Assembly (NCBI GenBank): GCA_049647485.1
Contig: JBARXT010000276.1
Location: 1-7,961 of the forward strand
Source of the DNA: 62-47 sp049647485
GTDB taxonomy: Bacteria > Pseudomonadota > Alphaproteobacteria > Rhizobiales > Xanthobacteraceae
Direction of reading: 5' to 3'
DNA length: 7,961 nucleotides
Positions 7,882 to 7,961 of the stretch are shown here, one piece after another. Each line of letters opens with the position of its first letter. Position 1 is the stretch's first letter. Both the position numbers and the translations under genes were made by a program. Under the pieces are notes generated by a model, which was not told the origin of the DNA, did no database searches, and saw only the letters and a program-made list of their open reading frames with translations.

Positions 7882-7961
7882 CGGCCGTACGCGCGCGCCG
7901 CCGGTTTGCGCTGGCGCGGCGATGCGCGTTTGCGCTCTCGGTGCTGGCCGCGCTGTGCATG
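7878..7961 (+). CDS. N-terminus of a secreted or membrane protein, TTG start overlapping the yqhA stop (C-terminus beyond the window)
   Basis: Starting at TTG 7878, the frame stays open to the window end and reads as MTAVRARRRFALARRCAFAL followed by SVLAALCM. That is an Arg-rich N-region and the first half of a hydrophobic core, the shape of a Sec signal peptide or signal anchor. GAGG at 7867-7870 lies seven bases before the TTG, inside the yqhA coding end. The TTGA overlap (TTG start, TGA stop) is typical of translational coupling. Nothing can be said of the mature protein. The only other nearby start, ATG 7922, is in a different frame and gives no hydrophobic core. Confidence 0.55.
   Translation, partial: MTAVRARRRFALARRCAFALSVLAALCM

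Overview
The window looks like ordinary chromosomal DNA of a high-GC alphaproteobacterium. The order Rhizobiales, and probably the Bradyrhizobium/Afipia/Rhodopseudomonas group, fits best. The grounds are the protein styles (the L,D-transpeptidase, the D-2-hydroxyacid dehydrogenase, an EttA very close in architecture to the E. coli protein), the strong G/C third-position bias, and a CCCGGG-rich palindromic intergenic repeat of a kind scattered through genomes of that group. The assignment rests on recall and not on a search.

Layout. Positions 1-838 (minus) hold the N-terminal 279 codons of a membrane-anchored, Ala/Pro/Glu/Thr-rich protein that runs off the left edge. A 446-base divergent spacer (839-1284) separates it from a secreted YkuD-type L,D-transpeptidase (1285-2430, plus), which ends in a strong intrinsic terminator. 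A composite palindromic repeat (about 2527-2642) fills the convergent gap to a D-2-hydroxyacid dehydrogenase (2660-3619, minus). Upstream of that, on the same strand, is a small uncharacterised protein (3724-3933). A second divergent spacer leads to ettA (4190-5839, plus), the ABC-F translational throttle ATPase. Then follow tam, trans-aconitate 2-methyltransferase (5956-6726), a GFA-family zinc protein (6874-7230), a YqhA/UPF0114 membrane protein (7279-7881), and the first 28 codons of an apparently secreted protein starting at a TTG that overlaps the yqhA stop codon.

Functionally these are unrelated housekeeping and accessory genes: cell-wall remodelling, translation control, TCA-cycle metabolite repair and a membrane protein. 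Only yqhA and the gene after it look translationally coupled. The small protein and the dehydrogenase could share a transcript. I found no CRISPR array, tRNA, rRNA, insertion sequence, phage gene or defence cassette, and no convincing sign of a new multi-gene system. The items most worth a second look are the left-edge anchored protein, the L,D-transpeptidase's repeat-bearing N-terminal region and altered active-site motif, the small conserved-looking protein, the palindromic repeat, and the TTG-start secreted protein at the right edge. Several very long antisense reading frames (opposite the transpeptidase, ettA and tam) are judged to be high-GC artefacts.
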